From: Methanomicrobiales archaeon HGW-Methanomicrobiales-3 | GTDB taxonomy: Archaea; Halobacteriota; Methanomicrobia; Methanomicrobiales; Methanospirillaceae | Reading direction: 5' to 3' | NCBI GenBank assembly: GCA_002839605.1 | Contig: PGYK01000001.1 | Location: forward strand, 62,001-126,000 | DNA: 64,000 nt | In this document: in pieces, positions 50,122-60,458 of the stretch | How the letters are laid out: each line of letters starts with the position of its first letter | Position numbering within the stretch: position 1 is the stretch's first letter | The notes under the pieces: generated by a model | Told to the model about the DNA's origin: nothing | The model's input: only the letters and a program-made list of their open reading frames with translations | Database searches by the model: none | Translations under genes and position numbers: made by a program

Positions 50122-50937
50122 TCAGAACGGAATGGTGCCAAGGAAGACCGTTGTTGCCGGGCCTTTCATCTTCACCCCGTCAGTTATCGAGATCGTCAGC
50201 GGACCGCCCCGGGTCTCAACATCGACGACGTTTGCGGTAAGCCCAAGCGTATGAACCATCACTGCCGATGCCAGAGCACCGGTACCGCAGGAGAGCGTCT
50301 CCCCTTCCGCCCCGCGCCCGAAGGTGCGGATCCGGATGCGGTCCTTTCCGGTCTTCTCGACAAAGCTCACGTTCGTTCCTTTTCTGAAGGATTTGTGATG
50401 CAGGATCTTCGGGGCAACGGCTTCGATATCGACAGCATCCACCGAATCAACGATGATAACCGCGTGAGGGACACCGGTATTGACTAAATGGACCTCGTAG
50501 CCGGCAATCTTTTCCCGGTATTTTCCCGTTCCGGCCGATATGTCCTTCCGGTCGAACTGCGGGGGAGTCATGGTGATGGTGGCAAGGAAGTCATCGCCCG
50601 TGTAACCCATCGACACCTTGATTTCGCCGGCAGGAGTCTCGACCGTGCAGGACTCTTTTGTATGTCCTGCATCGAATGCGAACTTCGCGAGACAGCGGAT
50701 CCCGTTCCCGTCCACCCCGGACTCGCTCCCGTCCGGCTGGAAGAGACGCATCCGGAGATCGCATGTCTGCGATTTCATCACGCAGATGACCCCGTCAGCA
50801 CCGATCCCGAACCGCCTGTCGCAATAGATCGTGGCAAACTGCGCCTTCATCTCATCGGGAATAACGATACGATCCCATTCATCGATGACGATAAAGTCAT
50901 TGCCGTTCTCGTGTAGTTTTGCAAATGGGATTTCCAT
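50122..50937 (-). CDS. dapF: Diaminopimelate epimerase
   Basis: KLHENGNDFIVIDEWDR, QPDGSESGVDGNGIRCLAKFA, GAEGETLSCGTGALASAV. Start reset from 51237 to ATG 50937. Confidence 0.93.
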   Translation of the reverse strand: MEIPFAKLHENGNDFIVIDEWDRIVIPDEMKAQFATIYCDRRFGIGADGVICVMKSQTCDLRMRLFQPDGSESGVDGNGIRCLAKFAFDAGHTKESCTVETPAGEIKVSMGYTGDDFLATITMTPPQFDRKDISAGTGKYREKIAGYEVHLVNTGVPHAVIIVDSVDAVDIEAVAPKILHHKSFRKGTNVSFVEKTGKDRIRIRTFGRGAEGETLSCGTGALASAVMVHTLGLTANVVDVETRGGPLTISITDGVKMKGPATTVFLGTIPF

Positions 50938-51187
50938 GGCCCAAACCTCCAGTGTTGCGTACAGTTCAGGAGCGTTTTGCCATTCCATAAAGGCATCGGT
51001 TTTTTTAGAAGCATTCACAGCGAAAGGCGGGAGAGAGACGTTTTGGAACGCCGGTGTCACCACGGGGGCAGGAATCGGGTTGCAGGTCTGGTTTTGTACC
51101 ACTCGTGCACAAAAAAGAGAGCTGATGGATTTTACCGGAACCTGAATTGTGTTTTGTTTACCGGATCGGGAGGGCAGAGGGGGTGTT

Positions 51188-52498
51188 CTACCGGGATAAA
51201 TTCGAGAAGTCCGACCCTTCAAAATCCAGGGTGGCAAAATAATCCTGTACCGTCTCAGCTCTCCGGATCAGTTTGAATTTGCCGCCGGCCTGCATCAGGA
51301 GCTCGGCTGACCGGAGCTTGCCGTTGTAGTTGAACCCCATCGCGTGACCGTGCGCCCCGGTGTTGTGAATGACCAGGATGTCATTGGTTTTTATTTCCGG
51401 AAGCGGCCGCTGGACGGCAAACTTATCGTTGTTCTCGCATAAACTGCCCGTCACATCGTATACATGATCCAGGGGAAGGTTCTCTTTTCCCAGTACGGTA
51501 ATGTGGTGATAGGCGCCATAGAGTGCGGGGCGCATGAGGTTTGCCATGCAGGCATCCAGCCCCACGTAATCCCGGTGCTTTTTCGTGACATGGCGCACGC
51601 GGGACACCAGGTACCCGTACGGGCCGGTCACTGCCCTGCCGCTTTCCATGACAATGCGTATCGGTGCAAGACCATTTTTTACGATAATCTCGTTGTACAC
51701 CTCGTGCACTCTGGCTGCATAGTCTTCGATGTTCACCCGGTGATCGGCCGGTGCATAGGGGATACCAATCCCCCCGCCGAGATTGATGAACTCCAGCCGG
51801 ATGCCGGTCTTCTTATGGATCTCAACGGCCAGGCTGAACAGGAGCCGGGCGGCGTCGGCAAGGATCTCCTCCCCGCGCTGGTTGGAGACTATCATGGCAT
51901 GCAGGCCAAACCGTTTCGCGCCCTTCTGCCGGGCGATCTCGTACGCTTTGAGAATCTGGTCGTGCGTAAGCCCGTACTTCGCTTCGCCCGGGTTCCCGAT
52001 AATCGGGTTTCCGTGACTGTATTCATCCCCGGGGTTGTACCGGAAACAGACAAGATCGGGGATCCCTGCTGTCTTTTCCAAAAAGTCGATATGGGTGATG
52101 TCATCGAGATTGATGACCGCCCCCAGTTTTTTCGCAGTTACGAACTCCTCCGCCGGGGTGTCGTTGGAGGTGAACATGATGTCCTCACCCTGTATCCCGA
52201 CCGCATCCGCAAGCAGGAGCTCAGGAAGCGAGCTGCAGTCCGCTCCCATTCCCTCTTCTTTGAGGAGGCGAAGGATGTACGGGTTCGGGAGGGCTTTGAC
52301 GGCAAAAAAATTCTTAAATCCGCCGGGTTTACCATCCGGGCCCTGAACCCACGAGAAAGCCTTGTAAAGCCGGCGTGCTCCTGCACGAATCGCTTCTTCG
52401 TCATAGATATGGAATGGCGTCGGGTATCTCGTTTCAAGCTCCTCGATCCGGGTTCTGGAAAACGGGACGGGTAGTGTTTCAGCGGTGTCTTCCTGCAT
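51188..52498 (-). CDS. lysA: Diaminopimelate decarboxylase
   Basis: FFAVKALPNPYILRLLKEEGMGADCSSLPELLLA (PLP lysine region), LEFINLGGGIGIPY, ESGRAVTGPYG. Start likely MQEDTAETLP at 52498. Confidence 0.93.
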   Translation of the reverse strand: MQEDTAETLPVPFSRTRIEELETRYPTPFHIYDEEAIRAGARRLYKAFSWVQGPDGKPGGFKNFFAVKALPNPYILRLLKEEGMGADCSSLPELLLADAVGIQGEDIMFTSNDTPAEEFVTAKKLGAVINLDDITHIDFLEKTAGIPDLVCFRYNPGDEYSHGNPIIGNPGEAKYGLTHDQILKAYEIARQKGAKRFGLHAMIVSNQRGEEILADAARLLFSLAVEIHKKTGIRLEFINLGGGIGIPYAPADHRVNIEDYAARVHEVYNEIIVKNGLAPIRIVMESGRAVTGPYGYLVSRVRHVTKKHRDYVGLDACMANLMRPALYGAYHHITVLGKENLPLDHVYDVTGSLCENNDKFAVQRPLPEIKTNDILVIHNTGAHGHAMGFNYNGKLRSAELLMQAGGKFKLIRRAETVQDYFATLDFEGSDFSNLSR

Positions 52499-52700
52499 GC
52501 GTACACGTGGTCTCTTCAATAATTTATTGATTGAGTGCGATGAGAATGCCCGCAACCGACTGGCCGGCCTACTGGCCGGGGGGCGGTCATAATAGGCACA
52601 TCCGGTCAGGAATGCCAGTAATCCAAAAGATGACCGGGGTTTTAAGGCACCTGACTGCCGTTTTCCTCTTTAAAAAAAACTGGTTTGAAGTTTTTGTGCC

Positions 52701-53630
52701 TCACCGGAACTCGGCAATATCCCAGCCGAGATACTCGCGGATGATGATGTACGCCATCTGCGGGGGGATCGCTCCCTGCTCGGTGATGATGAGATCGATG
52801 AACTCCGCGGGCGTGACATCGAATGCCGGGTTGCGCACCGTGACATGGGGAAGCGATCGGGCAATGTCATCCGGCAGCACTTCATTTCCAGGCCGTTCTT
52901 CGATCTGGATCAGTTCCCCGATGACCGTCCGCGGGGCGAACTTGTACGTCTCCGCGGCAACGAGCACGTTCACCCGCGCCTCGGCAGCCGTATGAGCGAC
53001 CTGCGACGTGCCGATCTTGTTCACCACCGCCCCGTTGACCGTGACCGCGTCTGCGCCCACAATGACGAGATCAACATCATTGATGAACGAGCGAACCGCC
53101 GAGTCAACGATGAAACTTGTCTTGATCCCGGCATCGTTGAGGGTCCTTATCGTGATGTGCCCCTGGTTCCGGGGCCGGACTTCGGTTGCAAAGACCTCGA
53201 TCTCCTTGCCGCTCCGGTGAGCCTCGATGATGCACCCGAGGGCCACTTCCGAGTTGCAGTGGGTGAGGATCACATCACCGTCACGGATATGGCTGGCGCC
53301 GAACCCGGCTATCCGCTCAACCGCCTGCTGTGAGGACCGGACAAACTGGTCAGCCCGCCCGATAACGGCCGCCCGCGCCTCTTCGGTATCCGTTGTCCCG
53401 TCAAGCCCCGCCATGACAATGTGTACGGCATTCGGGAGCGAGACTGCGGTTGGCCGGGTGGCAACAAGGGTTGCAGCAGCCGTCTCCATCTCCTGCCGGA
53501 ATGCGGCATATGATGGGCTTTTGAGCGTACCGGCATGGTCCCGGAGCGCCTCTGCGGCGGCCCGGGCAATCCGGCCGGCACCCCGGATCTCCATTTTCTT
53601 TATCTTCTCTGCGGTTTCAGATACGATCAT
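52701..53630 (-). CDS. Ribose 1,5-bisphosphate isomerase (eIF2B-like family)
   Basis: MEIRGAGRIARAAAEALRDHA, DVILTHCNSEVALGCIIEAHRSGKEIEVFATEVRPRNQGHITIRTLNDAGI, VIVGADAVTVNGAVVNKIGTSQVA. Confidence 0.9.
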   Translation of the reverse strand: MIVSETAEKIKKMEIRGAGRIARAAAEALRDHAGTLKSPSYAAFRQEMETAAATLVATRPTAVSLPNAVHIVMAGLDGTTDTEEARAAVIGRADQFVRSSQQAVERIAGFGASHIRDGDVILTHCNSEVALGCIIEAHRSGKEIEVFATEVRPRNQGHITIRTLNDAGIKTSFIVDSAVRSFINDVDLVIVGADAVTVNGAVVNKIGTSQVAHTAAEARVNVLVAAETYKFAPRTVIGELIQIEERPGNEVLPDDIARSLPHVTVRNPAFDVTPAEFIDLIITEQGAIPPQMAYIIIREYLGWDIAEFR

Positions 53631-53689
53631 CGCAATCAGTGACTGAATGTGAACGCCAATCCTAAAATAAGGTTCTTACGGGTGATCCC

Positions 53690-54520
53690 TTGTCCGTTGC
53701 CGTAGTCTTTGACAGTGCCGGAACGCTCCTGAATACCTACCGGGTTGCAAAGGATATCTGCCACAAAAAACTCCTGCCCGGTATCGAGACCACCACCCTC
53801 ACCTACAGTTCCCCGGACCGGGTGCTCATCGTGCTTCCGGTCCATTCCAAGGATCTCATGGCAACGCCTCCCGATACTCTCCTGTCTGAGTATCTGGTCA
53901 GCCACGAGATCAGCTTCGGGGTCAGTTGCACGCGGAAGGTCACCACCGCGGAAGATATCGGCGACCTTTTGTATACCGACCGGCGCTGCCGTGTGGGCGA
54001 TTTGCAGGAGTGCATCCGGAACGTCTGGAGTGTCTGCCACGGGGAGGAGATGGTCACCCTCAACAGCGGGGCCATCATCAACATGGCGCAGGGCGGCATC
54101 GAGTTCACCATCACAGCCGGGGGCTGGCCGTTTGAGGGGGCAAAAGAGGCGATAAGCGCCCTCCACCGGATGGGTGTGCCAACCTATATCGCATCAGGAG
54201 ACCGGGTAACAAAACTCGAGAAGATGGCCGACCATCTCGGTATTCCCCGCGACCGGGTTTACGGCGTGGCAACACCGACGGTCAAGGCACAGATCGTCAC
54301 CGATCTCCGGCAGGAGTACGAACGGGTACTTATGGTGGGGGACGGGATCAACGATCTCTGTGCCATGCAGAATGCGGACATCGCGATCCTCACCATTCAG
54401 CAGCCGGGGGAACGGCCGGAAGAGCTGTACAGGGAAGCAGATTTCGTTGTCCGGAACGTGAGCGAGGTGGTACCGATCGTGCGCGATCTCACTGCTTCTC
54501 AAAACCATTTGCGATCGTGA
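53690..54520 (+). CDS. HAD-superfamily hydrolase (soluble P-type ATPase-like)
   Basis: VVFDSAGTLLNTYRVA and VLMVGDGINDLCAMQNADIAI. Confidence 0.8.
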   Translation: MSVAVVFDSAGTLLNTYRVAKDICHKKLLPGIETTTLTYSSPDRVLIVLPVHSKDLMATPPDTLLSEYLVSHEISFGVSCTRKVTTAEDIGDLLYTDRRCRVGDLQECIRNVWSVCHGEEMVTLNSGAIINMAQGGIEFTITAGGWPFEGAKEAISALHRMGVPTYIASGDRVTKLEKMADHLGIPRDRVYGVATPTVKAQIVTDLRQEYERVLMVGDGINDLCAMQNADIAILTIQQPGERPEELYREADFVVRNVSEVVPIVRDLTASQNHLRS

Positions 54521-54583
54521 CGCCTGCGGTGCATCATATAAAAGGTAATATGCGACTTCTGCTACATTAGATACAAGGGTATT

Positions 54584-56197
54584 ATGAAGGCTCCATTGAT
54601 TACGGTAGAGAACCTCTGCATGGATTTTGGTGGCGAGAAGGTCCTCAGGAATATCTCTTTTGAGATAGCCGAGGGCGAGATCCTCGGGATTATCGGCAGG
54701 AGCGGCGCGGGAAAGACCGTCCTGATGCACCTCATCCGTGGCGTGGAGCAGCCGCCAACCAGCGGAAAGGTCATCTATCACATGGCAGCCTGCGGCGCCT
54801 GCGATTATCTGGATGTCATCAGTTCTGTCGGGAAGACCTGCCCGCATTGCGGCGCAACGCTCGCAAAAATCGACGTGGATCTCTGGAACGAGAAGAACGA
54901 GGAACTCAAGCGCCGGGTCATGCGCCGGACGGCCATCATGTTCCAGCGCACCTTTGCCCTGTACGGCGACGACCGGGTCATCGAGAATGTCATCCATGCA
55001 CTCGACGATATCAATTACCCGCCCGAGAAGGCCATCAACCGGGCAGCAGACCTCATCGACCAGGTGAGACTCTCCCACCGTATGATGCATATCGCCCGCG
55101 ACCTCTCGGGGGGGGAGAAGCAGCGGGTGGTGCTCGCCCGGCAGCTGGCCAAGGAGCCGGTCATGCTCTTTGCCGACGAACCCACCGGCACTCTCGACCC
55201 GGGCACGGCTAAGATCGTCCATGCCATGATCCTCGAAGCCGCTAAGACCAACAATATGGGCATCGTCGTCACCTCCCACTTCTCGCAGGTTATCGAGGAC
55301 GTTGCTCACCGTGCGATGCTCCTGGTCGAAGGAAAGATTGCAAAGATCGGCACCCCCAAAGAGGTCATCGCGGAGTTCATGAAGGGCTACGAGGACACCG
55401 AGACGTTCGAAGAGGCGGAACTCGGTGACAATATCGTGATCGCCCGTGACCTCATCAAGCGGTACATCTCCGTAGACCGCGGGGTTGTCCGGGCTGTCAA
55501 CGGTGTCTCGTTCGAGGTCTCGGCCAAGGAGGTCTTCGGGATCATTGGCAAGAGCGGTGCGGGAAAGACCACCCTCTCGGGAATCATCGCGGGCCTTATT
55601 GAGCCGACAAGCGGAGAGATGAACGTCCGGATCGGCGATGAGTGGATTGACATGACCAAGCCCGGCATCGAACAGCGGGGCAGGGCAACCGGCTACATCG
55701 GCCTTCTCCACCAGGAATACGATCTCTTCCCCCACCGCACCGTGCTCGACAACCTGACCGACGCGATCGGGTTAGAGTTCCCCAAGGAACTTGCCATGCG
55801 GAAAGCCCTGATCACTCTCCGTATGGCCGGGTTCACTGAAGAGAAGAGTAAGGAGATCCTTGAACGGATGCCGGCCCAGCTCTCGGAAGGGGAACGCCAC
55901 CGCGTTGCCCTTGCACAGGTGCTCATCCGCGAGCCGCGGATCGTTATCCTTGACGAACCGACCGGCACCATGGACCCGATCACCAAGGTGGATGTCAAGC
56001 ACTCCATCATGCATTCCCGGGAGGAGATGGACGAGACCTTCATCGTGGTCTCCCACGACATGGAGTTCGTGCGGGACATCTGCGACCGGATTGCGCTCAT
56101 GCGGGGCGGCAAGATCGTCCAGATCGGAAAGACTGCCGATGTGCTTGCCCTCCTCACCGAAGAAGAACGCAAGGTGATGAGCCAGCCTGCGGCCTGA
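54584..56197 (+). CDS. atwA: Methyl-coenzyme M reductase system component A2 (tandem ABC ATPase)
   Basis: Two ABC modules (GIIGRSGAGKTVLMH, GIIGKSGAGKTTLSG; DLSGGEKQRVVLARQL; LSEGERHRVALAQVL), Zn-ribbon-like insert ACGACDYLDVISSVGKTCPHCGA; followed by the mmp operon. Confidence 0.93.
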   Translation: MKAPLITVENLCMDFGGEKVLRNISFEIAEGEILGIIGRSGAGKTVLMHLIRGVEQPPTSGKVIYHMAACGACDYLDVISSVGKTCPHCGATLAKIDVDLWNEKNEELKRRVMRRTAIMFQRTFALYGDDRVIENVIHALDDINYPPEKAINRAADLIDQVRLSHRMMHIARDLSGGEKQRVVLARQLAKEPVMLFADEPTGTLDPGTAKIVHAMILEAAKTNNMGIVVTSHFSQVIEDVAHRAMLLVEGKIAKIGTPKEVIAEFMKGYEDTETFEEAELGDNIVIARDLIKRYISVDRGVVRAVNGVSFEVSAKEVFGIIGKSGAGKTTLSGIIAGLIEPTSGEMNVRIGDEWIDMTKPGIEQRGRATGYIGLLHQEYDLFPHRTVLDNLTDAIGLEFPKELAMRKALITLRMAGFTEEKSKEILERMPAQLSEGERHRVALAQVLIREPRIVILDEPTGTMDPITKVDVKHSIMHSREEMDETFIVVSHDMEFVRDICDRIALMRGGKIVQIGKTADVLALLTEEERKVMSQPAA

Positions 56198-56205
56198 GGT
56201 CCGGA

Positions 56206-57735
56206 ATGCTCACTATCCACCTCGACGGGGAAAAACGGGAGGTTGGTGAGGGGAGCACCCTCTCCTCCGTTCTTTCCGGCCACCCCGGGGGTTGTGCCAT
56301 CGGCATTATCCGCCCGGCCACCACGGAGCAGTCATCGACCGGGAGCTTTTCCTTAAGCACAACTGCCGGGGAGGTGACCGTTGAAGCCCAGGGCCCCGCC
56401 GGCCGGTTCTTTGAGAAGCCCGGTATTGCCCAAAGTCTCGCCCTTCACTGGAGCGACCGGTACGCGGCAGCGTTCGGACCGTTCCCGTCATCCCACAAGC
56501 CAGAGAGAAAGCCCCACCTCTACGAACGGGGCGACGTGATCCTCGGGTGCGGGGGGTACGATCCTGCACGGTCCTATGTTATCTTCTCAAAAAGCCGGCA
56601 TTCTGCCGATCACGGGGCAGACGCAACCGGCGGGATCATCGGTACCGTGGTGAGCGGCCGGGGGGTTCTCGACCGCTGGACCAGCGGGGATACGGTGACA
56701 AAAGTTAATCCGGTCATGAGCTGGGCTGACACCAGCCGTTCCTTCACCACCACGGATACCGGTCTTTTGCTTGAGGACGGCATGCAGATCGTAACCCACA
56801 TCGGGATCACGGCACAGGGATACACCCCGGAACGGGTAACCACCGAAGCGGCAGGCAGTGTCGAGCATCTTCTCCTTGCACTCCAGAAAGGCTCTTTTAC
56901 CGTCGGGAGGGCGACCAGCACGCACATTCTCGACCTGCACCTTGCCGGGACAGAGGATATTCCGAAGGAATACCGCCGTCCCCGCCGCGAGGGGACGGTT
57001 ACTGTCCGGACGACCGGCCAGGCCGCCGGCGGGATCTATATCTACCGGGCAGATGTGCCCGGCAGCCTTGTCCACAGTGTGGTCGGGCAGGTGGTGCATG
57101 GCATCGAACTCGCACGGCTTGCACAGGAGCACGACCGGCTTGCCATCCGGCTTCAGCCGCAGCGGATCGACCTTCTCGGCTTCCCGCTTGCAACCGCACA
57201 GGAGATTGCAAAAGAGCACGGGATTACCCTGACGACAGACAAGGAGGGTGCGGACCGGATCGTTATCTCGCAGGAGCCGGGCACCACGCTCGATGTCCTC
57301 TTTGAGAAGAAGGTGAACGTGACCACAGCACCAGCAGAGAAGGTGATCGCGATCGAACTTGACGATGAGAATGCCCCGATGAGCTGCGAGGTCTTCCGCC
57401 GGTTCACCGGCCTCCGGGAACACGATGCCGGCATGATGCCGGTCTTCTTTAAATTCGACGATGTGGTCCTCTTCAAGCCGGCAATTGCCCCGGGCACCAA
57501 GATCACCCCGGAGAACCAGCCAGCGGGCGAGTCCCCGGCAGCAGCCCTCGGGATCACCAATGATTCCCGGAAAGGGGCGGGGCTTGTCGGGGTCAGGCTC
57601 TCGGCACATGCCGAGTTCGGCCCCACGTCCGAACCGTTCGAAGGCACCAACATCATCGGGCGCGTGATCGATACGGAGAAGCTCAAAAAACTCAGAGAGA
57701 AGGAGATGGTGTATATCCGGGAGGTGAAACGATGA
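56206..57735 (+). CDS. Methanogenesis marker protein 3
   Basis: Long conserved ORF in mmp operon context (RGDVILGCGGYDPARSYVIFSKSRHSADHGADATGGIIGTVVSG, GLREHDAGMMPVFFKFDDVVLFKP). Confidence 0.88.
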   Translation: MLTIHLDGEKREVGEGSTLSSVLSGHPGGCAIGIIRPATTEQSSTGSFSLSTTAGEVTVEAQGPAGRFFEKPGIAQSLALHWSDRYAAAFGPFPSSHKPERKPHLYERGDVILGCGGYDPARSYVIFSKSRHSADHGADATGGIIGTVVSGRGVLDRWTSGDTVTKVNPVMSWADTSRSFTTTDTGLLLEDGMQIVTHIGITAQGYTPERVTTEAAGSVEHLLLALQKGSFTVGRATSTHILDLHLAGTEDIPKEYRRPRREGTVTVRTTGQAAGGIYIYRADVPGSLVHSVVGQVVHGIELARLAQEHDRLAIRLQPQRIDLLGFPLATAQEIAKEHGITLTTDKEGADRIVISQEPGTTLDVLFEKKVNVTTAPAEKVIAIELDDENAPMSCEVFRRFTGLREHDAGMMPVFFKFDDVVLFKPAIAPGTKITPENQPAGESPAAALGITNDSRKGAGLVGVRLSAHAEFGPTSEPFEGTNIIGRVIDTEKLKKLREKEMVYIREVKR

Positions 57736-58190
57736 CAGCCTATACCCCGACGCATGTCGGCACCGTGACAAAATACGTGATCGTGGAGTCGTTCGAGATC
57801 ACGCCGGCCGATCTTGCAGTCCGGGGCTACGAGATTGCAGAGGGTGCAATGATCAAGGAGACCTGTTTTGGCCTGGTCATCAACGGGAAAGAGGAGGAGG
57901 TCGACCGGATTATTGCCGAACTCCGGAAAGCCGATCCGGACCATATCTTCGTCAAGGACCGGGGCTTCCCCCCCGGCGATGCACGGCGGTGCCGGGCCAA
58001 CCTTGGCGGCGCCCGGCCCGGCTACCACGGTATCGAGCACGAGATGACCGTCATCCCGTACGTCTCGTATGGCCTCGAACAGATCAAGAAACGGGACGCG
58101 TCAGCCATCCCTCACCCGGAGAACCCCCGCGAACAACCCGTCCTCGCAATCGAAAAACTCAAAAAACTCATGGAAGCACAGGAGTCCTGA
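57732..58190 (+). CDS. Methanogenesis marker protein 6
   Basis: VIVESFEITPADLAVRGYEIAEGAMIKETCFGLVINGK; FVKDRGFPPGDARRCRANLGGARPGYHGIEHE; operon context. Confidence 0.85.
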   Translation: MTAYTPTHVGTVTKYVIVESFEITPADLAVRGYEIAEGAMIKETCFGLVINGKEEEVDRIIAELRKADPDHIFVKDRGFPPGDARRCRANLGGARPGYHGIEHEMTVIPYVSYGLEQIKKRDASAIPHPENPREQPVLAIEKLKKLMEAQES

Positions 58191-58193
58191 TTT

Positions 58194-58640
58194 ATGGTAA
58201 AAGTCTTCATTTATCCCGCAACGAGCCTGATCCTCTCTGATATGGTGGCACGCTTCGGCCATACCCCGCTCTCATCCGCAGTTGCCATCCGCGAACGCAT
58301 CCAGACCCCGGGACTCGAATCGCCTCCGCTCCAGATCACACCCGAGGAACCCAAGAAGGGGCTGAAGTGGGCAGCAGTCGAGGTTCCCGCGGGAGTCCGG
58401 GGCAGGATGTCCCTGTACGGCCCGATGGTTGAGGCTGCCGAGGCAGCGATCATCATCAATGATGCGGATTTCTCCTTTGGCTGCATGGGATGCGCCCGCA
58501 CCAACGAACTCATCAAGTTCCTGCTCCGGGAAAAGAAGATCCCAAAACTCGATCTCAATTACCCGAAGAACGAGGAGGAGGGGGTACAGTTCGTATCTGC
58601 AATCAAAACATTCCTTACTGATCTCGGGGGTGCGAAATGA
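58194..58640 (+). CDS. Methanogenesis marker protein 5
   Basis: [67 protein letters not shown]; operon context. Confidence 0.85.
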   Translation: MVKVFIYPATSLILSDMVARFGHTPLSSAVAIRERIQTPGLESPPLQITPEEPKKGLKWAAVEVPAGVRGRMSLYGPMVEAAEAAIIINDADFSFGCMGCARTNELIKFLLREKKIPKLDLNYPKNEEEGVQFVSAIKTFLTDLGGAK

Positions 58641-59875
58641 CCCCGCCCGTCCGTATCGCCCAGATCTCCTGCGGGCCCGACTATGCCGGGGTTCAGGCAG
58701 AGATCAATGCCGCAGCGCAGGAAGTGAACGGCGAGATCTTCTTCCCGGACATTGCGTTGAAGGACATCCGGCGCGACTTCGATTCCTTCGGCCTTGACGT
58801 GAAGAGCCCGGACCTGAAACTCGCGATCGCCCGGGCAAAGGCACTGGTCGACGGGAGGGTGGATGCCGATGCCGTCTTCATCGCCACCTGTTTCCGGTGC
58901 GCTGAAGCGGCGATCGTAAGGAACGAACTCCGGCGCTACATCCACGAGAACTCGAAACTTCCCGTGGTCAGTTACTCGTTCACGGAACGGACAACCTCCG
59001 GCACGCTCCTGACACGGATGGAAGCCCTCACCACCATCGCCCGCCGCAGGGCACTCCTTGCCCGCGAGACGCAGTCGGGGATCACGCTCGGCCTCGATTC
59101 CGGTTCCGCGACCACAAAAGCCGTGGTGATGAAAGATAACCAGATCATCGGCACCGGCTGGGAGCCCACAACGGAAGTGCTGAAGAGCGCGAACAGCGTG
59201 ATCGAACACGCCCTGGCCGAAGCAGGGATCACGATGAAGGAGATCGAGGCGATCGGCACCACCGGGTACGGGCGGTTTCTGGTCGGGAAGGAACTGAATG
59301 CCGATCTCATCCAGGAAGAACTGACCGTGAACTCCAAAGGAGCGGTCTACCTTGCCGACCGGCAGCACGGCCCGGCCACGGTGATCGATATCGGAGGTAT
59401 GGACAACAAGGCGATTGCGGTCATGGACGGCATTCCGGGCACGTTCACCATGGGCGGCATCTGCGCCGGCGCGAGCGGACGGTTCCTGGAGATGACCGCA
59501 AAACGTCTCGGGGTCGATATCACCGAGCTCGGGCCTCTTGCCATGAAAGGCATGGGCGTCCATGTCCCCATGAACAGCTACTGTATTGTCTTTGGGACCC
59601 AGAGCCTGGTCAACGCCCTTGCTGCCGGGAGCTCGCGGGAGGACGTGGCCGCTGCCGCCTGCCACTCGGTTGCCGAGCAGGTCTTTGAACAGCAGTTGCA
59701 GGAAGTGGACATCAAGGAGCCGGTCATCATGGTGGGCGGGACATCGCTCATCGAAGGTCTTGTTCACGCCATGGGCGAGCTCCTCCAGACAAAGATCGTG
59801 GTGCCGCACCATTCCCAGTATATCGGATCCGTGGGATCGGCGCTGCTTGCTTCCGGGTTTATAAAGGACGAATAA
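58637..59875 (+). CDS. Methanogenesis marker protein 15 (BadF/BadG/HgdC activator-like ATPase)
   Basis: [52 protein letters not shown]; operon context. Confidence 0.9.
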   Translation: MTPPVRIAQISCGPDYAGVQAEINAAAQEVNGEIFFPDIALKDIRRDFDSFGLDVKSPDLKLAIARAKALVDGRVDADAVFIATCFRCAEAAIVRNELRRYIHENSKLPVVSYSFTERTTSGTLLTRMEALTTIARRRALLARETQSGITLGLDSGSATTKAVVMKDNQIIGTGWEPTTEVLKSANSVIEHALAEAGITMKEIEAIGTTGYGRFLVGKELNADLIQEELTVNSKGAVYLADRQHGPATVIDIGGMDNKAIAVMDGIPGTFTMGGICAGASGRFLEMTAKRLGVDITELGPLAMKGMGVHVPMNSYCIVFGTQSLVNALAAGSSREDVAAAACHSVAEQVFEQQLQEVDIKEPVIMVGGTSLIEGLVHAMGELLQTKIVVPHHSQYIGSVGSALLASGFIKDE

Positions 59876-59876
59876 G

Positions 59877-60458
59877 ATGTCGTCTGTTGAGTATTTTGAG
59901 GTGGAGTGCGAAGAGAAGAAGGGGGCCGAGTACTACCGGCAGATTGCAAACGACGTCCTGCTCGATCACAACCTTCTCCGGGTCATCAACAAGCTCCACA
60001 TCTTTATCGATCCCAAAGTCCCCCTCTTCGTTGCCACCGGCACCCTCAAAAAGATCACTTCGCTCGTCCGGGTGCGGGACATTGCCAATGTCAACCCGCT
60101 CGAAGGCAAGATCACCCTTGTCATCGCGGAAGAGACCTACCTTGCCCCGATGATGAAGATCTTCTGGGAGCGGTTTGGCAAGGAGCACGTTGATCAGCCG
60201 GACCGGTTCACGGTCATCCTCTACGATGTGACAGAGGATCCAAAGGCAATCGAGGAGATTGTCATCGCCGACCCGAGCAAAAACCTCTTCAAGGATCTCA
60301 TCTACGCGTTCCGGTGCATTGCCCCCGAGGGCTTCCGTCTCCGGAAGGAGACGTTTACAAGTACCCGTTTCTCGTTTGCTGCCAGCGAGAATCTCCTTTC
60401 AGAGGATATCGACCAAATCATTGCCGAAAAATTTGCACTGATGGGGGAGACGCCATGA
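59877..60458 (+). CDS. Methanogenesis marker protein 17
   Basis: YFEVECEEKKGAEYYRQIANDVLLDHNLLRVINKLHIFIDPKVPLFV; operon context. Confidence 0.85.
   Translation: MSSVEYFEVECEEKKGAEYYRQIANDVLLDHNLLRVINKLHIFIDPKVPLFVATGTLKKITSLVRVRDIANVNPLEGKITLVIAEETYLAPMMKIFWERFGKEHVDQPDRFTVILYDVTEDPKAIEEIVIADPSKNLFKDLIYAFRCIAPEGFRLRKETFTSTRFSFAASENLLSEDIDQIIAEKFALMGETP

Noticed and set aside
54194-55735. 513-aa minus-strand ORF opposite HAD/atwA
   Set aside because: Shadow ORF of GC-rich coding sequence; the plus strand encodes a clear ABC ATPase (Walker A, signature motifs).
56587-57771. 394-aa minus-strand ORF
   Set aside because: Antisense shadow of mmp3.
58559-59812. 417-aa minus-strand ORF
   Set aside because: Antisense shadow of the mmp15 ATPase gene.
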